This document shows, in pieces, positions 15,856 to 25,119 of a stretch of DNA of 64,000 bases. The stretch comes from a virus: positions 1-64,000 of the IMG/VR virus record IMGVR_UViG_3300048065_001264; one strand, 5' to 3'. A model generated the notes under the pieces. The model was given only the letters and a program-made list of their open reading frames with translations. It did no database searches and was not told the DNA's origin. Each line of letters begins with the position of its first letter. The stretch's first letter is position 1. A program made the position numbers and the translations under genes.

Positions 15856-18534
15856 TTAACCTTCAAAACTTGCACCGGTCGATTGCAATGTGAAATCAAG
15901 AACGATGAATTCAACTGCACGGGCAGGTTGTAAGAAAATCTGTCCATAAAGAATGTTTCTGTCAATCAAGTCCGGAGTGTTGTTAGACTCATCCATAATT
16001 ACACGAAAAGCATATAGACCATGTCTTTGTTGGACATTTTCTAAGTATGGATTAACAATACTCAAGAATCTTTGACGTGTTGCAGTAACATTTTGTTCAA
16101 AAATTAAGTATCTTGCAGAACTTGCAATAAACTTCTTAACAGTAATAAGCAAACGACGTACATTAACTCTATCCAACGCACTTGAACGACGTTGAAGAGT
16201 TTTTTGACCGAATGCCACGATACCTTGACCAGGGAAAGCCGCAATAGGATTAACTTTACCTTCATACAATGTATCCCTTTCTGCAAATGTAAGACGATCC
16301 ATTACTGATACTGCTTGTTCAAGACCACCACGATTCAAACCCGCAGGTGCGAACCACTCTGCAGCCACCTTGTCATTAGCCGCATACACAGATGCCATCA
16401 ACGAACTTGGTGGGAATGGCATTAACTTGTTTGTCGCAGGATCAATAATTTTAACCCAAGGGTAATAAGTAGCTGCATAATTTGTATCAATTGTAGAAGC
16501 TTCGGCAACTGCATCGTCAACACGACCTGGTTGGTCTTTTGCACTTACGCAATCAAGAATGTAAAAGCAATCTTCTCGGTTTTCACAAAGATCAACACCA
16601 CGATTTACAACTGATCTATGAAGATCAAGACTTAAACCAGGTGTCACGATAAGGTTGATATCAAACTCGTCTTGGTTACTAAGAGCAGCGAATGCACTCA
16701 TATATGCGATTGTACCATTTGATGTTCGTTTAGAACAATCCATACCTTGAACATTTGTTGCAGTAATGTCTTTACCAAGATTAATTGGATGTGTTGGAGC
16801 ATGACCATCAAATCCACCTTGAAATCCTACCACAAATCTTCTAAGTTTTGCAATTTCTGTTTCTTGTGTTAAAGAAGGATTCGTATCGATAGCATCAACA
16901 TAAAATGTTTCACGTTCTCCGTCAACTTCTTCTACATAACTACCAGGACGATCCATATAATATCCTTCACCCGAATCATCAGAACTTCTTGGAAGTGGTG
17001 CGAATAACTCAACGGTATCTTTGGCAGACATAGGAAGTTCTAAAATCCCATCAGGAGAATCTTGATTAAAGACTGCACCGTTATAGTATCTTCCAGGATT
17101 TCTTCCATATTGAGAAGCATGACTATAAATTGGATTTGGAACTGAAACTCCTGCGATTGGAGCCATGTATGAACCATGACCATATGGCATTGCCTGTGAT
17201 GGGGCAACACTGTCTGGGTTCATCTCTACACGAATCCAATTACTTGAATTTGCGTAGTCACCGTGATCAGTAAGTTTTCCTTTGTTATCAATAGTTGTGA
17301 AACGATCACCACATACACGTGGTAAATAACGTGGTGAATTTGGATCAAGGGTTACATTATCATATGATTCAATAATATTTTGATTTTTATCGTTATCGGC
17401 AAATCCACGCACCAATAAATCAAATGTACCGTAATCAGAACCCTGCACGGAACCAGGAGTACGGATATTAGAAATCGCAATTTTTAATTCACGATTTGCA
17501 GATGTACCCATGTTACGAGTCCATACCTTAAAAAGATCATATCTACGACCACTTATTTCCTGTGACTGAATCCACGGTGTGTTTGCAGGACGACATGAAT
17601 ACGATCCAGTACCCATACCAAACGGAACTGCATCCCCTTTAAAATTTAATGAACCTTCTGTTTCATCGGCATCGATAATATCACCACCAATTTCTGTTGT
17701 GCATTCAATTCTATATTTTACACCTGCATACAAATTATTATAAACACGTGCCTGTGCATTCTCGAAGTAAGCATGAAAATATGCAGGTTCTATATTTTTC
17801 TTTGGTGCTCTTCCAAAAATATTTTGAAGACTATTTGGATCACGTGGGTCGATTGAAAATACATAATCACTTGCAATTAAATTTCCATTTATATCTGTTT
17901 TTACATATATAACTTCTTGATCCTCTAGTGTACCAGGATTTCCGTCTTCATCAACAGTAGTTCTAAGGTGAAGTGAAGTTTGAAAGTTAGACTCAGCATT
18001 TTCTTCTCCTGTATCAGGATCAATAGAAAGAACATCGTGATAAACTAAATTTGAACTTGGGTCTGTGAATGAACCTAAGAATCCACTATCATCTTCAACT
18101 GGTTCACTTGAATTTGATCTTTGGTATAGTGTGTTTGCCAAAATACCGATCACGGTTTCATCGCCTACGTTTACATCACACGAACCACTTCCATAAGTTT
18201 CTTCGTATTTTGCACAATCAACTTCTTCTACTTTTGCATAAATTACCAAACCGTTTTTCTGCTCGTATCCTCCGAGAGATCCTGTTCTCACAATAGTAAC
18301 AACTCCTTGGTGTTGTAAATACTCTCTTGCGGTAAATGGTTGATAATATGTTCCTTCTGGTGCACCAAATAAATCGACTAAGTCTCCTTGATTACGCACA
18401 ACGGTAGGTGCAAACGCAGGACCTCGTGTAAAAGGACCCACAACGGCTCCTCCTATTTGTTGAATTCCTTGCGTTAAAAAGGTCTGATCGATTTCGTTGG
18501 TGAATACTGCTGGACTTACAATTCTTTCTGCCAT
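15856..18534 (-). CDS. gp18: Tail sheath protein
   Basis: An 892-aa contractile sheath. The N-terminus PAVFTNEIDQTFLTQGIQQI and AVVGPFTRGPAFAPTVV is typical, with LVDLFGAPEG and AREYLQHQGVVTIVRTG. The C-terminal domain has VAFGQKTLQRRSSALDRVNV, RRLLITVKKFI and ARAVEFIVLDFTLQSTGASF, the conserved end that contacts neighbouring subunits. The central 480 or so residues are a large variable insertion exposed on the sheath surface; T4 gp18 is about 660 aa. It has a strong Shine-Dalgarno (TAGGAG), an ATATTTAT motif 59 nt upstream and a terminator downstream. Confidence 0.95.
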   Translation of the reverse strand: MAERIVSPAVFTNEIDQTFLTQGIQQIGGAVVGPFTRGPAFAPTVVRNQGDLVDLFGAPEGTYYQPFTAREYLQHQGVVTIVRTGSLGGYEQKNGLVIYAKVEEVDCAKYEETYGSGSCDVNVGDETVIGILANTLYQRSNSSEPVEDDSGFLGSFTDPSSNLVYHDVLSIDPDTGEENAESNFQTSLHLRTTVDEDGNPGTLEDQEVIYVKTDINGNLIASDYVFSIDPRDPNSLQNIFGRAPKKNIEPAYFHAYFENAQARVYNNLYAGVKYRIECTTEIGGDIIDADETEGSLNFKGDAVPFGMGTGSYSCRPANTPWIQSQEISGRRYDLFKVWTRNMGTSANRELKIAISNIRTPGSVQGSDYGTFDLLVRGFADNDKNQNIIESYDNVTLDPNSPRYLPRVCGDRFTTIDNKGKLTDHGDYANSSNWIRVEMNPDSVAPSQAMPYGHGSYMAPIAGVSVPNPIYSHASQYGRNPGRYYNGAVFNQDSPDGILELPMSAKDTVELFAPLPRSSDDSGEGYYMDRPGSYVEEVDGERETFYVDAIDTNPSLTQETEIAKLRRFVVGFQGGFDGHAPTHPINLGKDITATNVQGMDCSKRTSNGTIAYMSAFAALSNQDEFDINLIVTPGLSLDLHRSVVNRGVDLCENREDCFYILDCVSAKDQPGRVDDAVAEASTIDTNYAATYYPWVKIIDPATNKLMPFPPSSLMASVYAANDKVAAEWFAPAGLNRGGLEQAVSVMDRLTFAERDTLYEGKVNPIAAFPGQGIVAFGQKTLQRRSSALDRVNVRRLLITVKKFIASSARYLIFEQNVTATRQRFLSIVNPYLENVQQRHGLYAFRVIMDESNNTPDLIDRNILYGQIFLQPARAVEFIVLDFTLQSTGASFEG

Positions 18535-18593
18535 CTGAATGTTCTCCTATAAATGGGTTAATGTTGTTGGGAAAGTTTTTTTACTTTTTTGAT

Positions 18594-18601
18594 ATAAATA
18601 T
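18594..18601 (-). promoter_or_regulatory. ATATTTAT motif, 59 nt before gp18
   Basis: Coding-strand AGTATATTTATATC in the 104-bp gap before the sheath gene, which has its own strong Shine-Dalgarno. Confidence 0.5.
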
Positions 18602-18637
18602 ACTATAAAAATTTGAAACCTCTATATTTAATCATTT

Positions 18638-18916
18638 TTATTCTTTAATAAAAGACGAAGTTTCAAAGTCAACTTTACCTTTTCCGTATTTTTTATTCAT
18701 ACGAACTCTGAAATTGTATTCTTTTTTTTCTACTTCTGTATACGCAAGATTACATTCATCCTCAAGTTTTTCTAAATTCTTAATCTCTTCGGTATGATAA
18801 TATTTTTTTACGTGAACTTGACCTAAATCGATCAATACATTTTGAAAGTCAGTATTTATTTCTACTAACTCTGATTCTTCTTCGGATGTTAATTTTATGT
18901 CATTATTTTTTTCCAT
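18638..18916 (-). CDS. Small coiled-coil protein (92 aa)
   Basis: Counted from the ATG at 18916; an upstream TTG at 18952 only adds an Ile-rich run. The 92-aa protein is a single long helix: LTSEEESELVEINTDFQNVL, then KNLEKLEDECNLAYTEVEKK, ending GKGKVDFETSSFI. The last block ('k-Y-G-x-G-x-x-d...G.f') recurs in small coiled-coil proteins of marine T4-like phages. It sits between gp15-like and sheath genes. Function unknown; perhaps an assembly helper. Confidence 0.55.
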   Translation of the reverse strand: MEKNNDIKLTSEEESELVEINTDFQNVLIDLGQVHVKKYYHTEEIKNLEKLEDECNLAYTEVEKKEYNFRVRMNKKYGKGKVDFETSSFIKE

Positions 18917-18958
18917 AATAATAATGATAAACGATTTAACTACAATATTCAAGTATTA

Positions 18959-20224
18959 TTATTGTACTTTTAATGTAAACATATCAACATATTTTTTATG
19001 AGTTTTAAGTTGATATGTTTTATTTCCACTTACAAAATATATTTCTTCATTTTTTCGTAAATATACTTCACTTTCTTCATAGTCCCATATTAAATAAGGA
19101 TCATTTTCATTTTCTTCATTCAAACTTATTCTGTATGCTTCATTTGTAGTTTCTATTGTATAATATTCCTCGTCTTTTCTTAGTCTCACATCATACTCTA
19201 AAACAGAATCATCATCTACACTCAATGTATTATTTAAACGATCAAGAATTCTTATTTTTGCACCAACCTCAACCGATCTTCTTGAGTCAATAGAATTTAC
19301 TAAATTATTTGTAAGACGAGGATCATCACTCGCAACTGCTTCAGTTCCCCATAGCACTTTTCGTTTACTAACTTGACGAGTCGCAGTCATTCTATCATCA
19401 AAAACTTCAGGTATTAAATATGCATTGACATTCATTGAAAAGGTAGTAGATACATTTCTATCATCATCAGAAGATGATTCGACCGTGTTTGAAAAAGAAT
19501 CTATTGATGTTCTAAATTTTAGTTTTTTAGGATCACCCCAATAATCATCACTTGCAAAGTTTATTTTCTCTACAAGTTGATTCATTTGTTCCACATAATC
19601 TGTATTGATTGTAAAATCGTAGGTTAATATTACATGATCAGGAAATGTAATATTATGTACTTCATATACCGGTTGCATATCATTCAAAATACTGAACTTA
19701 TCGTACATATTTTTTGAATCAAACTTTTTGATAAAAGGAGCAGAAAGATATTTGTTAAAATGAATGAAATTGTCATCACGTGACATGGAAGTACGAGTAA
19801 AAATAATCATAGGTCTTTGTATCTGACCTTTTTTATCACGATAAACTCCATCGTTTCTTATTGCACTCCACTTTTCAGGTGAAGCATGACGAACAGGCAC
19901 ATTTATTATACTACCGTTTGTATCTAAAACTTGTGGTCTTATTACATTTATAAAATACTCGTATATTATATTATCTATATCAAGCAATGTAATAGCATAA
20001 CTTTCAAGTGAATTTGTGGTTTCACCCATTTTAAGTTTTTCTGCCCTTTCATCGGAATATAAACTATGATGAGACTTTTTAAGATTTGAACGATAAGAAT
20101 CGTTATCTACATTGGGTGGTAATGTATTTAATTCTGCTTTAAAGTTTTGAGAAGTTTCTGTCTTATTAGGAGATAACTTTTTTAAAGTAATAAATGGATT
20201 GGTAACTTTTTCGTAATTACTCAT
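18959..20224 (-). CDS. Tail completion / sheath stabiliser-like protein (gp15-like)
   Basis: A 421-aa protein. The region around residues 85-150 (INVIRPQVLDTNGSIINVPV, RHASPEKW, PMIIFTRTSMSRD) resembles the gp15/sheath-stabiliser pattern in which a 'v-r...d..G......V-P-v-y-sp..kw' strand pair precedes a 'lP-i...' segment. Further YEVHNITFPDHVILTYDFTI is typical of these tail terminators. The C-terminal 150 residues are an extra beta-rich extension with Asp/Glu/Asn-rich loops. Position between neck and sheath genes supports the call. Homology is suggested, not proven. Confidence 0.6.
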   Translation of the reverse strand: MSNYEKVTNPFITLKKLSPNKTETSQNFKAELNTLPPNVDNDSYRSNLKKSHHSLYSDERAEKLKMGETTNSLESYAITLLDIDNIIYEYFINVIRPQVLDTNGSIINVPVRHASPEKWSAIRNDGVYRDKKGQIQRPMIIFTRTSMSRDDNFIHFNKYLSAPFIKKFDSKNMYDKFSILNDMQPVYEVHNITFPDHVILTYDFTINTDYVEQMNQLVEKINFASDDYWGDPKKLKFRTSIDSFSNTVESSSDDDRNVSTTFSMNVNAYLIPEVFDDRMTATRQVSKRKVLWGTEAVASDDPRLTNNLVNSIDSRRSVEVGAKIRILDRLNNTLSVDDDSVLEYDVRLRKDEEYYTIETTNEAYRISLNEENENDPYLIWDYEESEVYLRKNEEIYFVSGNKTYQLKTHKKYVDMFTLKVQ

Positions 20225-20688
20225 AATTCTCTGTCTACTATATTCAATCTACTCAACCGACTTAAATGTGCATTGCACAATAAACTATAATTTTTTTCAG
20301 GTTGACCACCAAGAAACTGGTTTTCTGCCACTTGATCAATTTCAAAATAACTATTTTCCCAAAAAACAATATCACCAACTTCTGCATACATTCCCTTGAT
20401 CTCACACAATTTTTGATGAAACCTAAACAATGTACCTTTTTTGACATCAGGACCAAATCCTTCATATAATGTACTCCTTTGATCACTTTCTACTAAACAA
20501 GATGTCTCCACACCAGGATAGTAAAACTTATCAATTGATTCACCATATAAATTTGCAGAAGTTTCATTTGGATTTATTTTGTAAAGAATTACAGTTTGTT
20601 CAATGATGTCTTTTAATAATTCACCATTTATACTATTCATCATTCTCACATCTCTACGAGAAAAATATCTACCACGTGATCTTTCCAT
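20221..20688 (-). CDS. Neck/head completion protein (gp14-like by position)
   Basis: A 155-aa protein beginning MERSRGRYFSRRDVRMMN, which together with EVGDIVFWENSYFEID and ENQFLGGQPEKNYSLLCNAH is a conserved small neck family of marine T4-like phages. It is preceded by GGAT near the ATG and starts 1 bp after the previous stop. The stop overlaps the next gene by 4 bp. By order it takes the place of gp14, though it is shorter than the T4 protein. It probably joins the head to the tail. Confidence 0.68.
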   Translation of the reverse strand: MERSRGRYFSRRDVRMMNSINGELLKDIIEQTVILYKINPNETSANLYGESIDKFYYPGVETSCLVESDQRSTLYEGFGPDVKKGTLFRFHQKLCEIKGMYAEVGDIVFWENSYFEIDQVAENQFLGGQPEKNYSLLCNAHLSRLSRLNIVDREL

Positions 20689-20689
20689 A

Positions 20690-22075
20690 TTATCCTATGT
20701 ACAAAAAGTTAGGAACTTTTTTGAGGTTTTCTTGTAAATTATCTGCAACTTGATTTAACGACTCACTTGTTGTACTGCGACTTGTAACTTCCAAATCTTC
20801 ACGAAGTTCTGTGATTAATTGTTCTTTTTCTGTGGCTGCTTCACTTCTCAATGCATCACCATCCAATGAAGTTTCTCCACCTGGAATCGGAATACTTTGA
20901 TATTTTGCTCGTATTGAACCAAGTAATTCTTTACACAAAGCAAGATAATATTTCATTATCCATCGTTTTCCCACATCATTAATTGTTGCGAAGTTATGAA
21001 ATTGATAAGGAACATTACTAAAATCCGTAACACTTCCGTCTGGATATATATCACATGATTCATTTGTTATAGAATTTGTGTTGTGTGATGCGTGTGGGTT
21101 ACCATTATTATCAACTACGACCTGCTCTTTTGTTTCCTCACTAACTTGTGTTTGTGTTTTTGGAATTACATTAAAGTCATCTGCATCAACATAACCTTGA
21201 ACGGCTGCCATATCTCTTTCTCGTTTAAAAACATAATCAAACCACAATGTATAATCCTTTTCAGGTATTGGAAATAGTGTCAACTTGTTATTTATTAATT
21301 CAAAACTATATGCACTCCTACGAACACTTTCGTTAAATTCAATAGCTTGTAGTCTCATTATATCCTCATTTAAAGGTCTTAACAAAAATTGAGAACCTGC
21401 GATTGACATATTACCCCACCCAAATTCATTCATAACTGTTTGGTGAGTCATACCAGATGCAATAGGATCATATATTTTATTTAAACTAGGTGGTGCGTCA
21501 TGAAATATTCTTTTTACTTCTATTGGTTCTTTTCTAACTTGACCCGTCTTTGCATCTTTATAGCAATGCTCAAACAAACCTTGTAAGTCATATGTCTGAA
21601 CACCTTTTTTAACTTTTAAACTTGCTTTTCTCCAATCTACATTTCCACCAGCACCTACTTCTGCTCCATAAGCTTCCGATAATTTTAGATAAAATGGTAA
21701 AGGTTGTGTTTGTAAAACAGATGTCGTCAAATTTACATCGGTTGAAGTTCCACGCAAACTAAACAAATTCTGCTTTATAGAGAATTGATTAACTTGAGCA
21801 CTATATTCAGTAACTGCTTCTTCAAAACAAGCATAAAACTGAATGTCTATCATCTCAACATCAACTATAGGGTATCCTAGTCGTTTTGCAGCCCAATCCG
21901 CTGCTTTAGGTGCAAACGAAGTGAATTGTACATCTCCGTCAAAAAAACCAAATGGTGTTTTTCCTATTGGTGACGATGTTTTACCTTCCCATCTAATTCT
22001 CTCAAGTTCATAACCATTTGAAGTTTCTTCAGAATTATTACTTGTGTTCTCTTCAGTTTCGTTGTTGTCTTCCAT
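20690..22075 (-). CDS. Neck protein (gp13-like by position)
   Basis: A 461-aa protein of a family I recall in marine T4-like phages: TPFGFFDGDVQFTSFAPKAA, RLGYPIVDVEMIDIQFYACF and EEAVTEYSAQVNQFSIKQNL. Placement after gp23 and before other neck and tail-completion genes corresponds to gp13 in T4, but it is longer than T4 gp13 (309 aa) and I cannot align them by eye. The N-terminal 20 residues are acidic and Asn/Glu-rich. There is no Shine-Dalgarno: two overlapping ATATTTAT octamers end 1 nt before the ATG. A neck or head-completion role is inferred from synteny. Confidence 0.65.
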   Translation of the reverse strand: MEDNNETEENTSNNSEETSNGYELERIRWEGKTSSPIGKTPFGFFDGDVQFTSFAPKAADWAAKRLGYPIVDVEMIDIQFYACFEEAVTEYSAQVNQFSIKQNLFSLRGTSTDVNLTTSVLQTQPLPFYLKLSEAYGAEVGAGGNVDWRKASLKVKKGVQTYDLQGLFEHCYKDAKTGQVRKEPIEVKRIFHDAPPSLNKIYDPIASGMTHQTVMNEFGWGNMSIAGSQFLLRPLNEDIMRLQAIEFNESVRRSAYSFELINNKLTLFPIPEKDYTLWFDYVFKRERDMAAVQGYVDADDFNVIPKTQTQVSEETKEQVVVDNNGNPHASHNTNSITNESCDIYPDGSVTDFSNVPYQFHNFATINDVGKRWIMKYYLALCKELLGSIRAKYQSIPIPGGETSLDGDALRSEAATEKEQLITELREDLEVTSRSTTSESLNQVADNLQENLKKVPNFLYIG

Positions 22076-22076
22076 G

Positions 22077-22090
22077 ATAAATATAAATAT
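22077..22090 (-). promoter_or_regulatory. Two overlapping ATATTTAT motifs abutting the neck gene
   Basis: Coding-strand TAATATTTATATTTATC followed by the ATG at 22075. They directly follow the gp23 terminator. There is no Shine-Dalgarno. Confidence 0.45.
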
Positions 22091-22116
22091 TACTCACCAC
22101 CTATAATCGTTATAAA

Positions 22117-22147
22117 TAAAAGAGGGGTTCAAAAGAACCCCTCTTAA
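22117..22147 (-). terminator. Rho-independent terminator after major capsid gene
   Basis: Perfect 10-bp stem AGAGGGGTTC / GAACCCCTCT with loop TTTT (minus strand), followed by TTTTATT. It lies 26 bp beyond the gp23 stop. Confidence 0.92.
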
Positions 22148-22172
22148 ATTTTGTTTGGTTATACCGGATAAC

Positions 22173-23588
22173 TTACACTTGGTCGTAATTAATGACCGAT
22201 AGTTTTCCGTAGAACTCAGGACGAACCATCTTCTTAGCATAACGAGTCATTACTCCACGACGTGGTGTGAAGTTAACTGGATCGTACACCAATGGTGTTT
22301 GAATCAATGGAATGTATGGAGCATAAACCGCACCTGTTTCGAGGAAGTTTGTTCCACGGAATCCAACGAGAACCTCACCGGCTGTCATGTATGGATTCTT
22401 GTATACTTGGAAACGATTGTTTAATGCACCTACCTTGGTGACACCCATAGCAAACTGAGACTGATTTCCATCAGTATCAACAGAATAACCAGGAATACTT
22501 TCAAGGATTGTAGCAACTTGGGGGGAGCATACAAGGAAGTTTGCACCACCACGGAGAGTCAATTGGTGAATTTGGTTACTCACTTTTTGAATCTTTGTTC
22601 CGAGTTTTGCGAACATTGTGCCTTGTGTTTCACCACCGGTCAAGCCTTGAGCTGCGTCAAATGATCCACCGTCAACGTGTGCGTTAACCAAAAGCATATC
22701 AAGAATTTCCAAGTCAATTTCCATTGAAACGTACTCGGAAAGAAGAGAAGTCAATTCTGCTTCTGCGTCAATGCTATGATAAGCATTTAAGTCTTGTGCC
22801 AACTCTGGTGTCCAAACTGCTTTCAACTTACGTGTCTTTGCAACGATTGGTTCACTTTTGAGTTCCAAGTTGACTTCAGGAATTCCGATGTCTTTTTGGA
22901 GACCTGTGTCAGCTGCATCAGCAGATGCACCAAGATTGTCTTCAAAGTCACCACGTGTGATGTCAGTTGTAGCTGCGTGATAAGCAAGTTCACCTGCTTG
23001 TGTTGAGTTTCCGTCTGCATCAAGAACAAGAGCTGCTCCATCAACTGTAAATGCACGTACACCTTCTGCGTCTGCGTCTGATGGTAATGCATCACCAACT
23101 GCGATTGTAACAGTTTTATCGTTGATTGAGTATCCATGACGACCTGTGCCGTAAAGACCTCCTGTTGCTTCGTCAGTTGATCCAGGTTTTGAACCCGAAC
23201 CACCGAAAAGACTTCCGCCTTTTCCTTGTGCAGTTTGATCTGTTCCATACTTAAAGTCTAAGTAGAAGATCAATCCAGACGGAAGATTCATTGGTTGAAC
23301 CGAAACGAATTCTTTCGCTGCGATTTCTGCAAACACACGACGAACGAGAGGAAGTGCAACACCACTCCACTCTTCAGAACCTGAATCAGTTCCTGTACGT
23401 GAAGCCTCGTCAATCAATTGCTTTGCTTGGTTTTCAAGAAGAATGGACATACCACTCTTTTCGGTATCAGTAGAGATACCTTCCAAAAGACCTGTCTTTT
23501 CCCACTTAGAAACAAGACCACGGGTTTCTGCCATGAGACGTGCTTGTGGATTTTGACAATCTTTTAATAGTTTACTAATTTCACTCAT
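22173..23588 (-). CDS. gp23: Major capsid protein
   Basis: A 471-aa HK97-fold T4-type capsid protein. Diagnostic blocks are ALPLVRRVFAEIAAKEFVSV, QPMNLPSGLIFYLDFKYG, LKAVWTPELAQDLNAYHSID, and the C-terminal YAPYIPLIQTPLVYDPVNFT and RRGVMTRYAKK. Candidate maturation sites are LLE-G (34-36) and LLE-N (50-52), ahead of the conserved core. The insertion of about 130-190 (Gly/Asp/Ala-rich) corresponds to the variable insertion domain. The start has a strong AAGGA, and the gene is followed by a strong terminator. The gene uses noticeably more GC-rich codons than its neighbours, as usual for the most expressed phage gene. Confidence 0.97.
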   Translation of the reverse strand: MSEISKLLKDCQNPQARLMAETRGLVSKWEKTGLLEGISTDTEKSGMSILLENQAKQLIDEASRTGTDSGSEEWSGVALPLVRRVFAEIAAKEFVSVQPMNLPSGLIFYLDFKYGTDQTAQGKGGSLFGGSGSKPGSTDEATGGLYGTGRHGYSINDKTVTIAVGDALPSDADAEGVRAFTVDGAALVLDADGNSTQAGELAYHAATTDITRGDFEDNLGASADAADTGLQKDIGIPEVNLELKSEPIVAKTRKLKAVWTPELAQDLNAYHSIDAEAELTSLLSEYVSMEIDLEILDMLLVNAHVDGGSFDAAQGLTGGETQGTMFAKLGTKIQKVSNQIHQLTLRGGANFLVCSPQVATILESIPGYSVDTDGNQSQFAMGVTKVGALNNRFQVYKNPYMTAGEVLVGFRGTNFLETGAVYAPYIPLIQTPLVYDPVNFTPRRGVMTRYAKKMVRPEFYGKLSVINYDQV

Positions 23589-23621
23589 TTTATTATTTCC
23601 TTAATTTTTTTAACGGTTTAA

Positions 23622-24914
23622 TTAAACAATACCAGCAAGTTTCTTAAATCGGTCGGCAAGTTCATTGCCTTCTGATAAAATTTGCTTTGATGGTTTTGTT
23701 GATTTAATTGCCTTGGATGCAATTCCTTCTGATAATGTTTTTCTTGCTGATTTTGCTTTGCTTTCTGCAATCTTTGCAGGTTTTGCTTGCTTATCAACAG
23801 TAGAACGGAAGGATTCTCCAAGAGTTGCATAGATTAATTTTGCTTCACGAACATTTTTCGTTAAGTCAAAACTTTCTACGACTTTTAGTTTTTGATCTTC
23901 GTTTAAAACAAACTCTTTAAACAATTTATTTGTATAAAGCAATTTTGCGTTAAGAAGATTTACTTCGTTTAATTTACCGCGCAACAGTTTGTAAACCTTG
24001 CGATATTCGTCATTTTCCTTTTGAAGCTTGTCGTTTGTAGTTTTAAGTTCTGCAAGTTCCTCTGAAGATTCATCATCAGATTCTAATTCTGTTGAGTCGT
24101 CTTCCAATTCTTTAAGAATTTCTTCAAGATTGATTTCCTCATCTTCAGATTCTTCGGTTTCTTCCTCTGCGTCTTCAACTGACTCTTCAACTGCTTCTTC
24201 TTCGGTATCGTCCGATTCCTCGGACTCTTCTGATTCTTCAACAATCTCTAAATCAATTTCTTCGTCAATGTCAGCAACCTTTTCTTCTTCACCTTCTGTT
24301 CCTGGATCACCAGCAACGGTTTCGGTTTCTGGTGGAAGTTCTTCGTCGTCACTATCTGCGATATTGACGTGTTCGTCTCCACCTTTACCTAATTCAGATG
24401 AATCAGATTGCTCTTCTAATTCTTCTTCATCGTCTTCTGAACAAGATGCTTCTTCGATTTCATCTGAAGTATCTTCGTGTTCTCCTTCTTCCTCGGACAA
24501 CTCGTTTTCTAGTTCTGCGATAATTGAATCAAGATCAAATGATTCTTCTTCAACTGCGTCTTCGTCTTCCTCGGCATAATCATCCTCCGCAAAATCAGCT
24601 TCTTCAGTTGGTTCTTCTTCAGTTGTTTCTTCTTCGGCATCGGGTTCTTCAACCGGTGCTTCGTCAGCAACTTCTACTTCATCGTTGTCATCTGCAACTT
24701 CCTCGTCCTCTTCGGAATAAGAACCTTCTTCGACTTCATCAGAAATTTCACCTTCTAATTCTTCACCTTCTAATTCTTCTTCTTTAAGTTTCTTGGTAAG
24801 CATACTTTGCAAACGTGGTGCGAATGCTTCTTCAAGAGCAAGTCTTGCATTAGCAAGAGCTGTCTCACGAACTGCTTTCGCATCGGCAATAGCTTCTTTA
24901 AGTAATTTACTCAT
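23622..24914 (-). CDS. gp22: Prohead scaffold (core) protein
   Basis: A 430-aa protein. Residues of about 45-295 are extremely acidic (tracts such as EEEAVEESVEDAEEETEE). A charged coiled coil (about 295-345: TTNDKLQKENDEYRKVYKLL) and a basic C-terminus (LSEGIASKAIKSTKPSKQIL ... DRFKKLAGIV) follow. Charge-segregated scaffolds with a coiled-coil C-terminal part, located directly before gp23, are typical of T4-type gp22. The 'NVREAKLIYATLGESF' segment is the part I recognise from marine gp22 proteins. L/I-x-E sites for the protease are frequent. The ATG is preceded by AAGGA; an ATATTTAT motif lies 101 nt upstream in a 205-bp gap. Confidence 0.85.
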   Translation of the reverse strand: MSKLLKEAIADAKAVRETALANARLALEEAFAPRLQSMLTKKLKEEELEGEELEGEISDEVEEGSYSEEDEEVADDNDEVEVADEAPVEEPDAEEETTEEEPTEEADFAEDDYAEEDEDAVEEESFDLDSIIAELENELSEEEGEHEDTSDEIEEASCSEDDEEELEEQSDSSELGKGGDEHVNIADSDDEELPPETETVAGDPGTEGEEEKVADIDEEIDLEIVEESEESEESDDTEEEAVEESVEDAEEETEESEDEEINLEEILKELEDDSTELESDDESSEELAELKTTNDKLQKENDEYRKVYKLLRGKLNEVNLLNAKLLYTNKLFKEFVLNEDQKLKVVESFDLTKNVREAKLIYATLGESFRSTVDKQAKPAKIAESKAKSARKTLSEGIASKAIKSTKPSKQILSEGNELADRFKKLAGIV

Positions 24915-25015
24915 GTTTATTTTTTCCTTATTACATATCTAAAGTCATTAGGGACTTTAACAATATTAAAACCTTTTTTAGTCTTGTTTCCAATAAAGTG
25001 GAATCATTTTAATGA

Positions 25016-25023
25016 ATAAATAT
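25016..25023 (-). promoter_or_regulatory. ATATTTAT motif, 101 nt before gp22
   Basis: Coding-strand GATATATATTTATTC in the 205-bp gap after the 271-aa gene's terminator. The gap also holds AT-rich sequence and a weak inverted repeat (CATTAAAATGATT). Confidence 0.45.
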
Positions 25024-25062
25024 ATATCTAAATACAAAAATATTAAAAAAAAATTAAATTAT

Positions 25063-25094
25063 AAAAAAAAGAGGGAATAAATCCCTCTTTTTTT
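25063..25094 (-). terminator. Rho-independent terminator after the acidic repeat gene
   Basis: On the minus strand, AAAGAGGGA, a short ATTTA-type loop, TCCCTCTTT and then a run of T. The stem is about 9 bp. It lies 25 bp past the stop of the 271-aa gene. Confidence 0.85.
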
Positions 25095-25119
25095 ACGAAT
25101 CAATATAATTTAAATTCTA

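Noticed and set aside
22823-23248. 141-codon minus-strand frame inside gp23
   Set aside because: It is an out-of-frame shadow within the capsid gene; biased codons keep it open, and its composition (Gln/Leu/Val) is artefactual.
24028-24579. Plus-strand open frame of 183 codons, Ser-rich
   Set aside because: It is the antisense shadow of the Glu/Asp-rich scaffold gene (GAA/GAT codons read as TTC/TCA). It has no ribosome site and opposes every other gene.
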